Source: Paraburkholderia podalyriae | Lineage (GTDB): Bacteria; Pseudomonadota; Gammaproteobacteria; Burkholderiales; Burkholderiaceae | Assembly: GCF_014397785.1 (NCBI RefSeq) | Contig: NZ_VZQQ01000003.1 | Coordinates: 124,001-188,000 of the forward strand | Reading direction: 5' to 3' | DNA length: 64,000 nt | Shown here: piece by piece, positions 1-8,025 of the stretch | How the letters are laid out: each line of letters starts with the position of its first letter | Numbering within the stretch: the stretch's first letter is position 1 | The notes under the pieces: generated by a model | The model's database searches: none | Seen by the model: only the letters and a program-made list of their open reading frames with translations | What the model was told of the DNA's origin: nothing | Position numbers and translations under genes: made by a program

Positions 1-702
1 AAGGTCCTCGCAGAGCAGCCCACTGTCACCGGAGAGCTGGTACAGCCATCGCGAAACCAGGACAACACAGAGATTCCGGCACTGGTCCACGACCGACGTC
101 GGTAACTCCCGATATGCGGCATTCAGCACGCGTTCGAACGCCTGCTTCACCTGCGCAAGGTTCTCGGGATGAATTTTCGATTCATCCAGCGCGGGGAGAA
201 TTCCCATCGCCGACTCGGCGCGCAGCGTGACGAGCACGTCCTGGCTGACCGTCGACTCGGTTTGCAGCACGCGCCACATCGAGAACGATCCGGCATCACC
301 GATTGCCAGTCGCATCCCCTCGCCCCCTCGCGGCCGGCTCAATAGCTCGGAGCAGTGAATGTAGACGCATAATTGCTTCGGGACGCGCCCATCGCTTCGA
401 CCTGCCCCGTAGTCAGACGATGCAAAGGGATGGACGTCGACCAGCACCGATTCCCAGCCCGAGTTGCCAAACGATTGAAAGATCCGGCCGCGCCGCACGC
501 GAGAAACTGGATCGAACGATTCCTCCCGGAAGATCCAGGAAAAGGGATCATGGTCCAGGCCCCTGGGCATATTGCCCAGGTCCGACAGGGATTCAATGAG
601 CCTGCATTGCGACACGACAGGCGTCGGTACCGCGAGATATCGTGGCGCGTCCTTTCCCTCGTAGACTTGCCCCGTATTCCGTTCAATCCCCAATCGAGAC
701 AT
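1..702 (-). CDS. Unrecognised protein, third gene of the disrupted Pycsar-like operon (partial)
   Basis: An open frame runs from an ATG at 702 to base 1 without a stop, giving the first 234 residues; the C-terminus lies outside the window. A GGGGAG ribosome binding site sits about 8 bases before the ATG, and the start is only 14 bases after the stop of the membrane effector, so the two are probably co-transcribed. The product appears soluble, has no signal peptide or membrane segment that I can see, and contains a WLYQLSGDSG stretch near residue 220. I do not recognise a family. By position it could be an additional component or an immunity-type accessory of the nucleotide-signalling locus, but that is inference. 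Its transcription may now depend on readthrough from the IS21 element. Confidence 0.7.
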   Translation of the reverse strand, partial: MSRLGIERNTGQVYEGKDAPRYLAVPTPVVSQCRLIESLSDLGNMPRGLDHDPFSWIFREESFDPVSRVRRGRIFQSFGNSGWESVLVDVHPFASSDYGAGRSDGRVPKQLCVYIHCSELLSRPRGGEGMRLAIGDAGSFSMWRVLQTESTVSQDVLVTLRAESAMGILPALDESKIHPENLAQVKQAFERVLNAAYRELPTSVVDQCRNLCVVLVSRWLYQLSGDSGLLCEDL

Positions 703-716
703 GACCGTTATCTCCC

Positions 717-1161
717 CTAGAACTTTGTGTAGCTCGCCAGCGCCAACGCCCATGGAACGATCGCGAAGGCGGACCAGACATACGCCCGACGCAGCGACGC
801 GAATTTCTGCGTCAGGATGACCGAGTTGCGCCAGCTCTGCGAGAGGAGATCCTCCGTCAGGGCAGTTGAACTGAGTCGCGAGAACGCCGCGATAAAGTCC
901 TGTTCGCCACGGGCTGAAATCTCGCGAAAATAGACGAGTGAGCCCGCGCCGCCTGCCAGGTTCGGGAACGAGCCGCGGTACAGATGGTACGAACTGAACC
1001 CCAGCAGCATCACGAACAGGACGATCAGCCCCCAAAGCACATAGGGCGGAAACGTCGCAGTGCCGACTGCTGTCACTCGCGTGAACAGCACGCCCAGCAT
1101 CCCGACATTCGCGCCAAGCACAACCGACAGCTTCGTGTCGACCCGCGAAAAGAAGCTGAGC
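717..1161 (-). pseudogene. Pycsar-type membrane effector, C-terminal part (split by IS21)
   Basis: This is the C-terminal 145 codons plus the duplicated target site of a membrane protein. The frame stays open up to the IS21 edge and contains FFSRVDTKLSVVLGANVG, a motif I associate with the DUF5706/PycTM effector family. Two hydrophobic segments follow at once (around VVLGANVGMLGVLFT and YVLWGLIVLFVMLLG), then a helical stretch, then a C-terminal hydrophobic segment. Joined to 3859-3948 after removing the IS and one 7-bp target copy, it gives a continuous 175-residue protein. Known PycTM effectors bind a cyclic pyrimidine nucleotide and permeabilise the inner membrane. A GTG at 1121 could start a short product, but it would lack the N-terminal cytoplasmic segment, so the effector is probably inactive. 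Confidence 0.82.
1155..1161. repeat. Target site duplication, left copy
   Basis: GCTGAGC directly abuts the left IS21 end and is repeated at 3859-3865. The base before it (A) also matches the last base of the IS, so an 8-bp reading is possible. Confidence 0.88.
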
Positions 1162-1370
1162 TGCGTATTTCGGCGAACGTGATCAGCGATTTCGGTTGAA
1201 CGTGATCAGTGGTTCCGATTGATGGTGATCGGCCGTTTCGGTCGAAGGTGATCGCTGATCACCGGTTTCCGAAACGAGCGATCATCTTGCCGAAACGGGT
1301 GATCACGTTCCCGGAATGAGTGATCAGCGAACCGAAACAGCTGATCACGCGACCGAAACGGGATGGCCGT
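1162..1370. repeat. IS21 left end with multiple transposase-binding-type repeats
   Basis: Degenerate repeats built from TTTCGG/CCGAAA next to GTGATCA/TGATCAC recur in both orientations about every 20-25 bp. The right end (3765-3858) carries further copies. Multiple terminal repeats of roughly 20 bp are typical of IS21 ends and are thought to bind IstA. They also explain the gene-free stretch before istA. Confidence 0.7.
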
Positions 1371-1444
1371 TCCGGCTCGGCGGTGGTGTTGCGCATGTGA
1401 TCAACGACGGGCGTTAGCCTTGTCTCTTTTTAGGGGGCAGGTTG

Positions 1445-2995
1445 ATGCCGGCACATCGGATGAGCATGCGCAAACTGAAGGAAGTACTGCGGCTGAAGTG
1501 GGCGTGCGGCCTGTCGCACCGCCAGATCAGCCGCGCGATCGGCATCAGCGTCGGCGCCATCTCGGCATACGCGGCCCGCGCCAGTGCGGCGGGGCTTGAC
1601 TGGGCTGCCGTCGAACCGCTTGCCGACGACGAACTCGAAATCAGGTTGGACCTGCCGGAGGAAACAGAGGCCCCGATCCGGCGGGTCGAACCAGATTACG
1701 CGGCGATGCACCGCGACCTGCGCCGCAAGGGCGTGACGCTGCAGCTACTCTGGGAAGAGTACGTCGAGGCCCACCCCGGCCAACGCACCTACCGCTATAC
1801 GCAGTTCTGCCAGCGGTACAAGGATTGGGCCGCGGCGCTGAAGCGCTCGATGCGTCAGCAACACCGCGCCGGCGAGAAGCTGTTCGCCGACTTCGCCGGG
1901 CAAACCGTGCCAATCCTCGGCCGCGACGGCGGCGTCGCGTTCAAGGCCCATGTGTTCGTGGCGGTCCTCGGTGCGTCCAACTATACGTTCGCGTGCGCGA
2001 CGCGCTCCGAGACCATGCTCGACTGGATCGGCAGCCTGATCGACGCGCTGGAATTCTACGGCGGCGTTCCCGAGCTGCTGGTGCCCGACAACCCCAAGGC
2101 ATTGATCGCCAAGGCGGACCGGTACGAACCGGTGCTGGGCAATACCACGCAGGACTTCGTGAACCACTACGCAACCGCCATGTTGCCGGCGCGGCCGCGC
2201 AAGCCGCAGGACAAGGCGAAGGTCGAGGTCGGCGTACAGATCGTCGAACGCTGGATCCTCGCACGGCTGCGCAATCACCGCTTCTACAGCCTGGCCGAGC
2301 TGAACAAGGCGATCGGCAAGCTGATCGACGACCTAAACCGGCGTCCGTTCAAGAAGCTCGACGGCAACCGCCGCGAATGGTTCGAGCGGCTCGACCGTCC
2401 GGCGCTGCGCCCGTTGCCGACACGCCGATACGAGATTGCGACCTTCGTGAAGTGCCGCGTCAACATCGACTACCACGTCGAAGTCGATCACCACTATTAC
2501 AGCGTTCCGCACAGCCTCGTACGCCAGGAGGTCTACGCACGCGTCACGCGCCATGGCGTCGAGATCCTGCACCGCGGCAAGCGCGTTGCCGCCCACGTGC
2601 GCAGCCGACTCCGGAACAAGCATACGACGTTGCCCGAGCACATGCCGGCGGCGCACCGCGCCCACATGGAATGGACGCCCGGGAGATTGCTGAACTGGGG
2701 TGCCTCCGTCGGTCCCGGTGCCGAAGCGATCGTCAAACACCTGCTGACCAACCGGCCGCACCCCGAGATGGGGTACCGCGCGTGCCTCGGACTGCTGTCG
2801 CTCTCGCGCAAGTACGGCAAAGAGCGGCTGGAAGCCGCCTGTCAGCGGGCGCTCGTGATCGGCTCACCGACCCGTCGCTCCGTGCTATCGATCCTCGAGT
2901 CCGGTCTGGACCGACAACCGATGCTCCCGATTCCCCTCACCGAATGGCATTCGCCCGATCACGAGAACGTGCGCGGGCCCGACTATTACCACTGA
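1445..2995 (+). CDS. istA: IS21-family transposase IstA
   Basis: The 516-residue product is the DDE transposase of the element. An N-terminal helix-turn-helix (about residues 5-50, with LSHRQISRAIGISVGAISAY) is followed by an RNase H-like catalytic core. The acidic triad is visible as D149 in FADFAG, D215 in LVPDNPKA and E261 in KAKVEVGVQ. Length and motif order are as in other IstA proteins. The ATG at 1445 follows an AGGGGG ribosome binding site; a TTG one codon earlier is less likely. istB starts 15 bases after the stop, giving the standard istAB operon. No truncation or frameshift is visible. Confidence 0.95.
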   Translation: MPAHRMSMRKLKEVLRLKWACGLSHRQISRAIGISVGAISAYAARASAAGLDWAAVEPLADDELEIRLDLPEETEAPIRRVEPDYAAMHRDLRRKGVTLQLLWEEYVEAHPGQRTYRYTQFCQRYKDWAAALKRSMRQQHRAGEKLFADFAGQTVPILGRDGGVAFKAHVFVAVLGASNYTFACATRSETMLDWIGSLIDALEFYGGVPELLVPDNPKALIAKADRYEPVLGNTTQDFVNHYATAMLPARPRKPQDKAKVEVGVQIVERWILARLRNHRFYSLAELNKAIGKLIDDLNRRPFKKLDGNRREWFERLDRPALRPLPTRRYEIATFVKCRVNIDYHVEVDHHYYSVPHSLVRQEVYARVTRHGVEILHRGKRVAAHVRSRLRNKHTTLPEHMPAAHRAHMEWTPGRLLNWGASVGPGAEAIVKHLLTNRPHPEMGYRACLGLLSLSRKYGKERLEAACQRALVIGSPTRRSVLSILESGLDRQPMLPIPLTEWHSPDHENVRGPDYYH

Positions 2996-3010
2996 CCCAA
3001 GGAGGTCGCG

Positions 3011-3760
3011 ATGTTGATGCAGCAAACTCTCTCTCAGCTCAAGGCCCTGAAGCTCGACGGCATGGCGCGTGCGTTCGAGGAACAGGCGGCACTGACCGCC
3101 AGCACCAGCCTATCGTTCGAAGAGCGCTTCGGCATGGTCGTCGATCGCGAACTCGCCTGGCGCGATACCCGGCGGCTCGAGCGGCTGCTGAAGTCCGCGA
3201 AACTCAAGAATCCTCAAGCCTGCATCGAGGACATCGAATACCGGCAGAGCCGCGGCATCGACAAGAGCGTCGTCGCCGCACTCGCCGGTTGCGACTGGAT
3301 CCGTAATGCACAAAACCTCATCCTGACGGGGCCAACCGGCGCCGGGAAAACGTGGATCGCATGTGCGTTCGGGCAGCAAGCCTGCCGACAGGGCTTCTCC
3401 GTGATGTACGTCCGCGTTGCCCGGCTGTTCGAGGAATTGAAGATCGCGCACGGCGACGGCAGCTTTACGCGGCGACTCGCGCAGCTCGCCAAGATGGACG
3501 TCCTCCTGCTCGACGACTGGGGCCTGCAGGACCTCGATCAGGGTGCCCGCAACGACCTGCTCGAAGTGCTCGACGATCGCGTCGGCACGCGCTCCACGAT
3601 CATTACCAGCCAACTGCCATTGGAACACTGGCACGCCTGGCTGCAGGACCCGACGCTCGCCGACGCGATCCTCGACCGGCTCGTCCATCAGGCCCACAAG
3701 CTGCCGTTAAAGGGGGAATCGATGCGAAAGACCAACGCCAAGCAGTCCTCCGCATCCTGA
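3011..3760 (+). CDS. istB: IS21-family helper ATPase IstB
   Basis: The 249-residue AAA+ ATPase is related to DnaC and acts with IstA in target choice and strand transfer. A Walker A motif GPTGAGKT lies at residues 107-114, a Walker B motif VLLLDDWG near residue 170, and a sensor-type segment ITSQLP after it. An AAGGAGG ribosome binding site precedes the ATG at 3011. The gene appears intact, so the element is probably still competent. It ends about 100 bases before the right terminus, the gap being filled by terminal repeats. Confidence 0.95.
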   Translation: MLMQQTLSQLKALKLDGMARAFEEQAALTASTSLSFEERFGMVVDRELAWRDTRRLERLLKSAKLKNPQACIEDIEYRQSRGIDKSVVAALAGCDWIRNAQNLILTGPTGAGKTWIACAFGQQACRQGFSVMYVRVARLFEELKIAHGDGSFTRRLAQLAKMDVLLLDDWGLQDLDQGARNDLLEVLDDRVGTRSTIITSQLPLEHWHAWLQDPTLADAILDRLVHQAHKLPLKGESMRKTNAKQSSAS

Positions 3761-3858
3761 TCGTGATCACCTTCGCTATAATCCATTGACCGCGCAACAC
3801 CACCTTCCAAACTGATCACGTTCACCGAAACGACTGATCACCATCACCGAAATCCGCA

Positions 3859-3865
3859 GCTGAGC
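3859..3865. repeat. Target site duplication, right copy
   Basis: GCTGAGC directly abuts the right IS21 end. One copy belongs to the original effector gene, where it encodes the residues Leu-Ser before Phe-Phe-Ser-Arg. Confidence 0.88.
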
Positions 3866-3948
3866 ACCAGATTCAACTGGTCCCGCGCTGCCTTGAGCTG
3901 ATCGTCCTCACCCAGTCTTGCAAGTGCTGGTTGACCGTCCTCTGCCAT
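3859..3948 (-). pseudogene. Pycsar-type membrane effector, N-terminal part (split by IS21)
   Basis: The ATG at 3948 follows a run of six G residues about 7 bases upstream and lies 39 bases after the stop of the WYL regulator gene on the same strand. It encodes the first 30 residues, beginning MAEDGQPALARLGEDD and ending at the IS21 target site. In frame and without any stop, this continues into LSFFSRVDTKLS on the far side of the element. That is strong evidence that the two pieces were one 175-residue gene. The N-terminal piece is hydrophilic, as expected for a cytoplasmic segment ahead of the membrane helices. Confidence 0.82.
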
Positions 3949-3987
3949 ATGGATTCCCCCCGTCACGGCGAATTACTGCCTGCGATT

Positions 3988-4884
3988 TCAGCCGGCCATT
4001 TTCCCCGCTTCGGCCTCGGCGATCGCTGCCTTGAATGCGTCGTAGTTTTCAACCACCAGCTGGTTCGCCGCAGGTGTCCGGTCATGCTCGTACATATCGA
4101 ACCGCATCCGCTTGTTGAAATAGAAGAGCATCGCCATCCTGACCGGCAGGACCAGCCGCAGTCCGGGCATGCCGTAGTCATGCGCAACGGTCTGCCTCTG
4201 CGACTCACTGAGACCAGGATGTGGAGCAACGACCACATCGAACCGGCGATGCCAGTACGTGTCGTCGCTGCCAGTCGCCCCCGGCGGCCCGCTCTTGCCA
4301 AGATCCGCGCACCGGGACAGGACGAAATCCTTGAATCCCTCCGTCAGGTGACAGAAGGCGCGGACATGCCAGCGAACCCCGTTGAAGCCGAAGGCAAGCG
4401 GGGTAATCCGGCGCCAGAGCTTCTCCGGGCGCGCCACGTTAAACGACTGGTATTCAATTTCAACGGATTCGTTCGCCCGGATCGCCGCCAGCAGGCTACG
4501 CAGGATGTCTGGCGCCACCTTTCCCTGCGGAATGATCATGGCGTCCACATCCGGGGCCGCTGAAATCCACGTATCCCCCAAACCAAGGTCGCCGTCCGCC
4601 ACTGCGCCAACCTGGCTCAGATACCGCTCCGCATCCGGCGACAGGAGATGCGGCCGGAATCCCGGTCCGGCGACGTAGCGCTTCTGGCTGCTGTCATAGA
4701 CCAGATTGACCGGCGCAAGATTTTGATAAAGGGTCAAATCTGCCGACGCCTGGGGCACCGATACCCCGAACTTCTCGACGATCTCCCCGCGGTTCACCCC
4801 CCCTTCCCAATACACGCGGAACTCGATGAATTCGAGCCTGCGTTCAGTGCCCCACCGGATCTTGTCCCTCGTATCTTTGCCCAT
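3988..4884 (-). CDS. WYL-domain transcriptional regulator, BrxR/CapW type
   Basis: The 298-residue protein has an N-terminal winged helix (about residues 12-75, with RLEFIEFRVYWEGGVNRGEI and FGVSVPQASADL) and a central WYL-like domain (about 130-200), then a C-terminal region. This arrangement matches the BrxR/CapW regulators that repress BREX, CBASS and related defence operons and are thought to sense a ligand through the WYL domain. It is the first gene of a minus-strand operon with the membrane effector. It is also divergent from the cyclase gene, with about 105 bases between the two start codons, so it probably controls both directions. It is intact, unlike the effector behind it. The family call rests on motif recall, not on a search. 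Confidence 0.83.
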   Translation of the reverse strand: MGKDTRDKIRWGTERRLEFIEFRVYWEGGVNRGEIVEKFGVSVPQASADLTLYQNLAPVNLVYDSSQKRYVAGPGFRPHLLSPDAERYLSQVGAVADGDLGLGDTWISAAPDVDAMIIPQGKVAPDILRSLLAAIRANESVEIEYQSFNVARPEKLWRRITPLAFGFNGVRWHVRAFCHLTEGFKDFVLSRCADLGKSGPPGATGSDDTYWHRRFDVVVAPHPGLSESQRQTVAHDYGMPGLRLVLPVRMAMLFYFNKRMRFDMYEHDRTPAANQLVVENYDAFKAAIAEAEAGKMAG

Positions 4885-4898
4885 ACCAGAATAGTTAC

Positions 4899-4927
4899 TT
4901 GACGGGTTGCGTTTTGCTACCCATAAT
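4899..4927 (+). promoter_or_regulatory. Sigma70-like promoter with palindromic operator candidate for the cyclase genes
   Basis: TTGACG (4899-4904) and CATAAT (4922-4927) are separated by 17 bases. The spacer carries the imperfect palindrome GGGTTGC-N5-GCTACCC (4904-4922). A repressor bound there would block RNA polymerase, and the adjacent WYL regulator is the obvious candidate. The start codons lie at 4884 (minus) and 4990 (plus). Confidence 0.6.
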
Positions 4928-4989
4928 CAAACTATACGCGTTTCTGTGTTGCTGGCCAATACCGAACAACATTGCTGAGGGAAGAAACC

Positions 4990-6519
4990 ATGTCGCACAC
5001 TTGGAAGCATGACCACGCGGCAGAACAGATCGACAGGCGCATCAAGGATGTCGAAGCGGTCGAGATTGTCGACTACGTCCGGGACACCGATCTTGAAAGC
5101 ATCCCTACAGCCAAAGCCTACAAGGTTGACGGTGTGCATCTGTATGCGGACATTCTCAATCTCGAGGACATGCTTCACTGCACCGAAGTCGAAGGCGAAA
5201 CCTGTCACAAGCGGACGCTGAGATTTCTCAACCAGCACTTTCGCGCCGTCGACCGCATCCTTGCGAGAACCGACGCGAAACGCGTGGACTTCCACAACCA
5301 GCGTCTGCACGCGCTCATTTCCAAACCGTACAACACCCAGCCCGGCGCGCCGGCCGCGCGGGTAAGGCGCGCCGTCGCGATCGCCCAGCTCGTTATCGAT
5401 GTGCTGAAGGTCACCGGGGACAGTGACGAGCATATTCCAGCGGGCAAAGTCCGCGTTGGGATCGACAGTGGTCTCGCGCTCGCGGTCAATAACGGCCGGA
5501 ATGGTTATCGCGAGCCACTTTTCCTCGGTGAACCAGCGAACCATGCAGCGAAGATCGCGAACGGGCCAGTTTCGGGCATCTTCCTGACCAATGCGGCGCG
5601 CGTAGCGATCGGCCTGGACACACTCGACGATCCGTCCAGAACGGCGCTAACCAGGGCGGAAATCGAAGCCTGCGAGAACAAAGCGGCCCTGGGCGTAACG
5701 GCGCAGACCATCGTTGGAGAATGGGAAAAGGACATGGAGAATAACCCCATTGGGGTCTTCCAGTTTACGCGCCACACACCGCCCTTCCGGACCATGGACA
5801 TTGCGACCCTGACCCCAGGGAACTCATGCCGCCAGGAGGCGCTCTCGATCTATGCCGACATCGACGGCTTCACAAGATTCGTGAGTCGGCACATTGACGA
5901 CAGCCCCGAAGATGTTGTCAAGGCACTGCACGTCATCCGTGCCGAACTTGAACGCGTGTTGACCGGCGACTTTGACGGGCGCCGGATCCGCTTCATCGGC
6001 GATTGCGTGCAGGGGATACTGTGCGAAGGTACGGCGCAGACGACTGACGCCCATGCAACCATCAGTACCGGGACGCTGTGTGCTGGTGCCCTGCGCAGCA
6101 GCTTCAACCTCGCCCTTGAGAAACTGCGCGACGCCGGTGTCGATACCGACGGTCTGGGACTCGCCATCGGATTTGAATACGGCTTCGTGGCCGTCAGCCG
6201 CCTTGGCCTCAAAGGTGACCGCGTCCGCTGCGCGGTGAGCCGCGGGGTGCTTGCGTCCGAGCACGAACAGACGCTGTGCAACGGGACGCAAACCGGAATC
6301 GGCAGGGCCGCCTACGACAACGCAACCCAGGCGGTTCGCGACCTCTTCGGCAAAGGCCGTCGTGTTAGCCGCTTCGACTTCAACGAGGCAACAGAAGCCC
6401 TGTCCAGCAGTGGCGACGACATTGCCAAAGCCGTCAGATCGGAGGCTATGAAACTGGCGGCACCCGCAGTGCCGAAATCGGTCGCTTTTGAGGTGCGGCC
6501 ACATTGCGCGAAGCAATGA
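4990..6519 (+). CDS. Two-domain class III nucleotide cyclase, Pycsar-type
   Basis: The 509-residue protein has two cyclase-homology domains. In the C-terminal one, IYADIDGFTRF gives the first metal Asp (D290 and neighbours) and RFIGDCVQG gives the second (D338); GLAIGFEYGFVAV follows where the nucleotide-binding strand is expected. The N-terminal copy (about residues 48-200) retains LYADILNLED, but its second metal site reads FHNQRLHA (Gln104 where Asp is expected), so it is probably a non-catalytic partner. PycC enzymes make cCMP or cUMP upon phage infection to activate a membrane or TIR effector. The disrupted PycTM-like neighbour and the WYL regulator support this role over housekeeping cAMP synthesis. 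The ATG at 4990 follows GAGGGAAG. It overlaps the next gene by ATGA. The product nucleotide cannot be read from sequence. Confidence 0.82.
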   Translation: MSHTWKHDHAAEQIDRRIKDVEAVEIVDYVRDTDLESIPTAKAYKVDGVHLYADILNLEDMLHCTEVEGETCHKRTLRFLNQHFRAVDRILARTDAKRVDFHNQRLHALISKPYNTQPGAPAARVRRAVAIAQLVIDVLKVTGDSDEHIPAGKVRVGIDSGLALAVNNGRNGYREPLFLGEPANHAAKIANGPVSGIFLTNAARVAIGLDTLDDPSRTALTRAEIEACENKAALGVTAQTIVGEWEKDMENNPIGVFQFTRHTPPFRTMDIATLTPGNSCRQEALSIYADIDGFTRFVSRHIDDSPEDVVKALHVIRAELERVLTGDFDGRRIRFIGDCVQGILCEGTAQTTDAHATISTGTLCAGALRSSFNLALEKLRDAGVDTDGLGLAIGFEYGFVAVSRLGLKGDRVRCAVSRGVLASEHEQTLCNGTQTGIGRAAYDNATQAVRDLFGKGRRVSRFDFNEATEALSSSGDDIAKAVRSEAMKLAAPAVPKSVAFEVRPHCAKQ

Positions 6520-7298
6520 CCGGTTCGACAGATCCACTGGGCCTGCTCACCAGCGAGGCTCAGAGTTTCGGCGCGACGGTCCGCTCGCGCGCAGACCCTG
6601 AAATGCAGTTTGACATTGCGTTGCGTCGTGCGGATGGCCGGGAGGTGCAATATCGCATTCTGGCCCGGAACAACGACGCAGTCGTGACCGCCCGTGAATG
6701 GGAACCCCGGCGGCTGCCCGCCTTCTGCCCAGAGCGGCACATCAATCACGACGGCACGTTCTGCATGTATTGGGCAAAGCGCCATCGCATCGAGGTAAAT
6801 GACCGGAACGCTGCCATCGAATGGTGGAACACCCTGGTCGCGTTCCTGTCGCTCCAGGAGCGCGCGTCGAATCTGGGGCGTTGGCCCGACAAACGGGTCT
6901 GGGCTCACGGTGACGCTGCGCAATACCAGCATATGGCCACTGAATCGGCGATCCGTCTGGGTAACTTTTTTCCGGAAGCGCTTGCAGATGGGCGCCTCAC
7001 CGTCGAGCTCTGCCGGGATATGCCGGGTCGCCGCAAGATGCTTCGGCTGCGGCTTGACGCCAGACATCTCTACTCCGTCCTGGTCGACGACCTCCGGGTA
7101 GCGAACGGGAAGCAGCCCTGCCTCTGTACGAACATGCCTCGCAGAAAACCGCTACGCGCGTGCAGCGACCACGCAAGCGCAGCCGCGCAACTCGCCTGCG
7201 CCCTGCATCTCTGGGACATCAAGGAACGCGAATTCTGGACGGAACTTGCCCACAAGCCATGCTGTGCCCAGATGGCCGGATGTCCGTTGCATAGCTGA
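6516..7298 (+). CDS. E2-like protein with cysteine-rich C-terminus, defence-associated
   Basis: The 260-residue protein starts within the cyclase stop codon (ATGA), so the two are translationally coupled; a TTG at 6504 is an alternative start. Residues 67-85 read LPAFCPERHINHDGTFCMY, resembling the active-site region of prokaryotic E2-like domains from short type II CBASS and related loci, with C71 and C83 as possible catalytic cysteines. A tryptophan-rich helix (IEWWNTLVAFLSLQ) and WAHG-DAAQYQ follow. The C-terminus has clustered cysteines (C202, C204, C216, C249, C250, C256), ending HKPCCAQMAGCPLHS, and may bind metal. In CBASS, E2-type proteins conjugate or prime the nucleotide transferase. 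Here the partner would be a cyclase, which is inference. The family call is from remembered motifs. Confidence 0.68.
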   Translation: MTGSTDPLGLLTSEAQSFGATVRSRADPEMQFDIALRRADGREVQYRILARNNDAVVTAREWEPRRLPAFCPERHINHDGTFCMYWAKRHRIEVNDRNAAIEWWNTLVAFLSLQERASNLGRWPDKRVWAHGDAAQYQHMATESAIRLGNFFPEALADGRLTVELCRDMPGRRKMLRLRLDARHLYSVLVDDLRVANGKQPCLCTNMPRRKPLRACSDHASAAAQLACALHLWDIKEREFWTELAHKPCCAQMAGCPLHS

Positions 7299-7361
7299 AG
7301 TGCACATTCAGGGTGGTTCGGCGCGCATCAGACTGCATGGCGGCTGGTGGTTCGGCAATGC

Positions 7362-7709
7362 TCACCCAACAACCTCACAGACACCCCACGGCGTGTCGAG
7401 AATCGTCCCAGTTTCGACCGACGCACCTCCGACCGGCCTTGCCAGAAAAACAACACGGCCTGACCCGCCCTCGCGGACAAACGGGCCGATCGCCGTCACC
7501 TCGAGCTCTGCGTCATGGCACATGATGCGCGACCCAACCCGCGTGCTTGCCCGCCTGTTCACTGCGAGGCACGCAGTCTTGCCCGGAAAGCGTCGATCAG
7601 GTCCATTCATACTGCATCCAGCACGTGTGCCGGCAGATAGCGACCATGCCGTAACTCTCGAACAACATCCAGGTACCTTGGACACGCGTCCATCCGTCTC
7701 GACCTCCAT
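7362..7709 (-). CDS. Small hypothetical protein
   Basis: This is a possible 115-residue protein convergent with the E2-like gene. Its C-terminal half (CHDAELEVTAIGPFVREG and GRVVFLARPVGG) looks like real beta-rich protein. The first 40 residues are cysteine- and arginine-rich and may not be translated, so the true start may lie further in, for example at the internal ATG near 7610. I do not recognise a family. Confidence 0.35.
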   Translation of the reverse strand: MEVETDGRVSKVPGCCSRVTAWSLSAGTRAGCSMNGPDRRFPGKTACLAVNRRASTRVGSRIMCHDAELEVTAIGPFVREGGSGRVVFLARPVGGASVETGTILDTPWGVCEVVG

Positions 7710-8025
7710 TCGCTGATTTCCGGCATTTTATCGGCACATCCTCCCGGGCGCACAGCTGGCTTATCCGGCGAGACGCACGCGGCGCTGCGCTTCTATCCGC
7801 GTTCATATTCGGTCAACGGATGCTCCAAAGCCCGTCATGCATAACCATCCATACAGGCCGGACGCCTCCCGACGCTGACGCACCGGGACCGGGCTTTCGC
7901 GCTGCGCGTCGAGCCGCGTCCCGCGTCTCGCCCCTGTCGGGCATCAATCCCTGGCGCAGCAGTCAACCCCGCTCATCGTCTAGTTGGAGGCCTGCCCGGT
8001 CAACCCGAGGCACGGCGTGCACCTC

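Larger units (their letters stand above)
1162..3858 (+). mobile_element. Complete IS21-family insertion sequence
   Basis: The 2697-bp element begins TGCGTATTTCGG and ends with the inverted match CCGAAATCCGCA. It is flanked on both sides by GCTGAGC (1155-1161 and 3859-3865), a perfect 7-bp target duplication within the range known for IS21. It carries istA and istB in the usual order and both are intact. The perfect duplication and intact genes suggest a fairly recent insertion. It lies inside the Pycsar-type effector gene, with istA/istB pointing opposite to that gene. Confidence 0.93.

Noticed and set aside
303-720. Several open frames on both strands at 303-720
   Set aside because: They are shadows of the long minus frame 702-1, which has a proper start, ribosome binding site and operon spacing.
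1162-1370. Repeated TGATCA/TTTCGG units considered as a CRISPR-like or iteron array
   Set aside because: They are irregular, occur in both orientations and lie exactly at the IS21 ends, so they are transposase-binding repeats.
1825-3306. 493-codon plus-strand frame inside istA/istB
   Set aside because: Arg/Ala/Pro-rich shadow in another frame of istA; no domain, and istA has the full DDE motif set.
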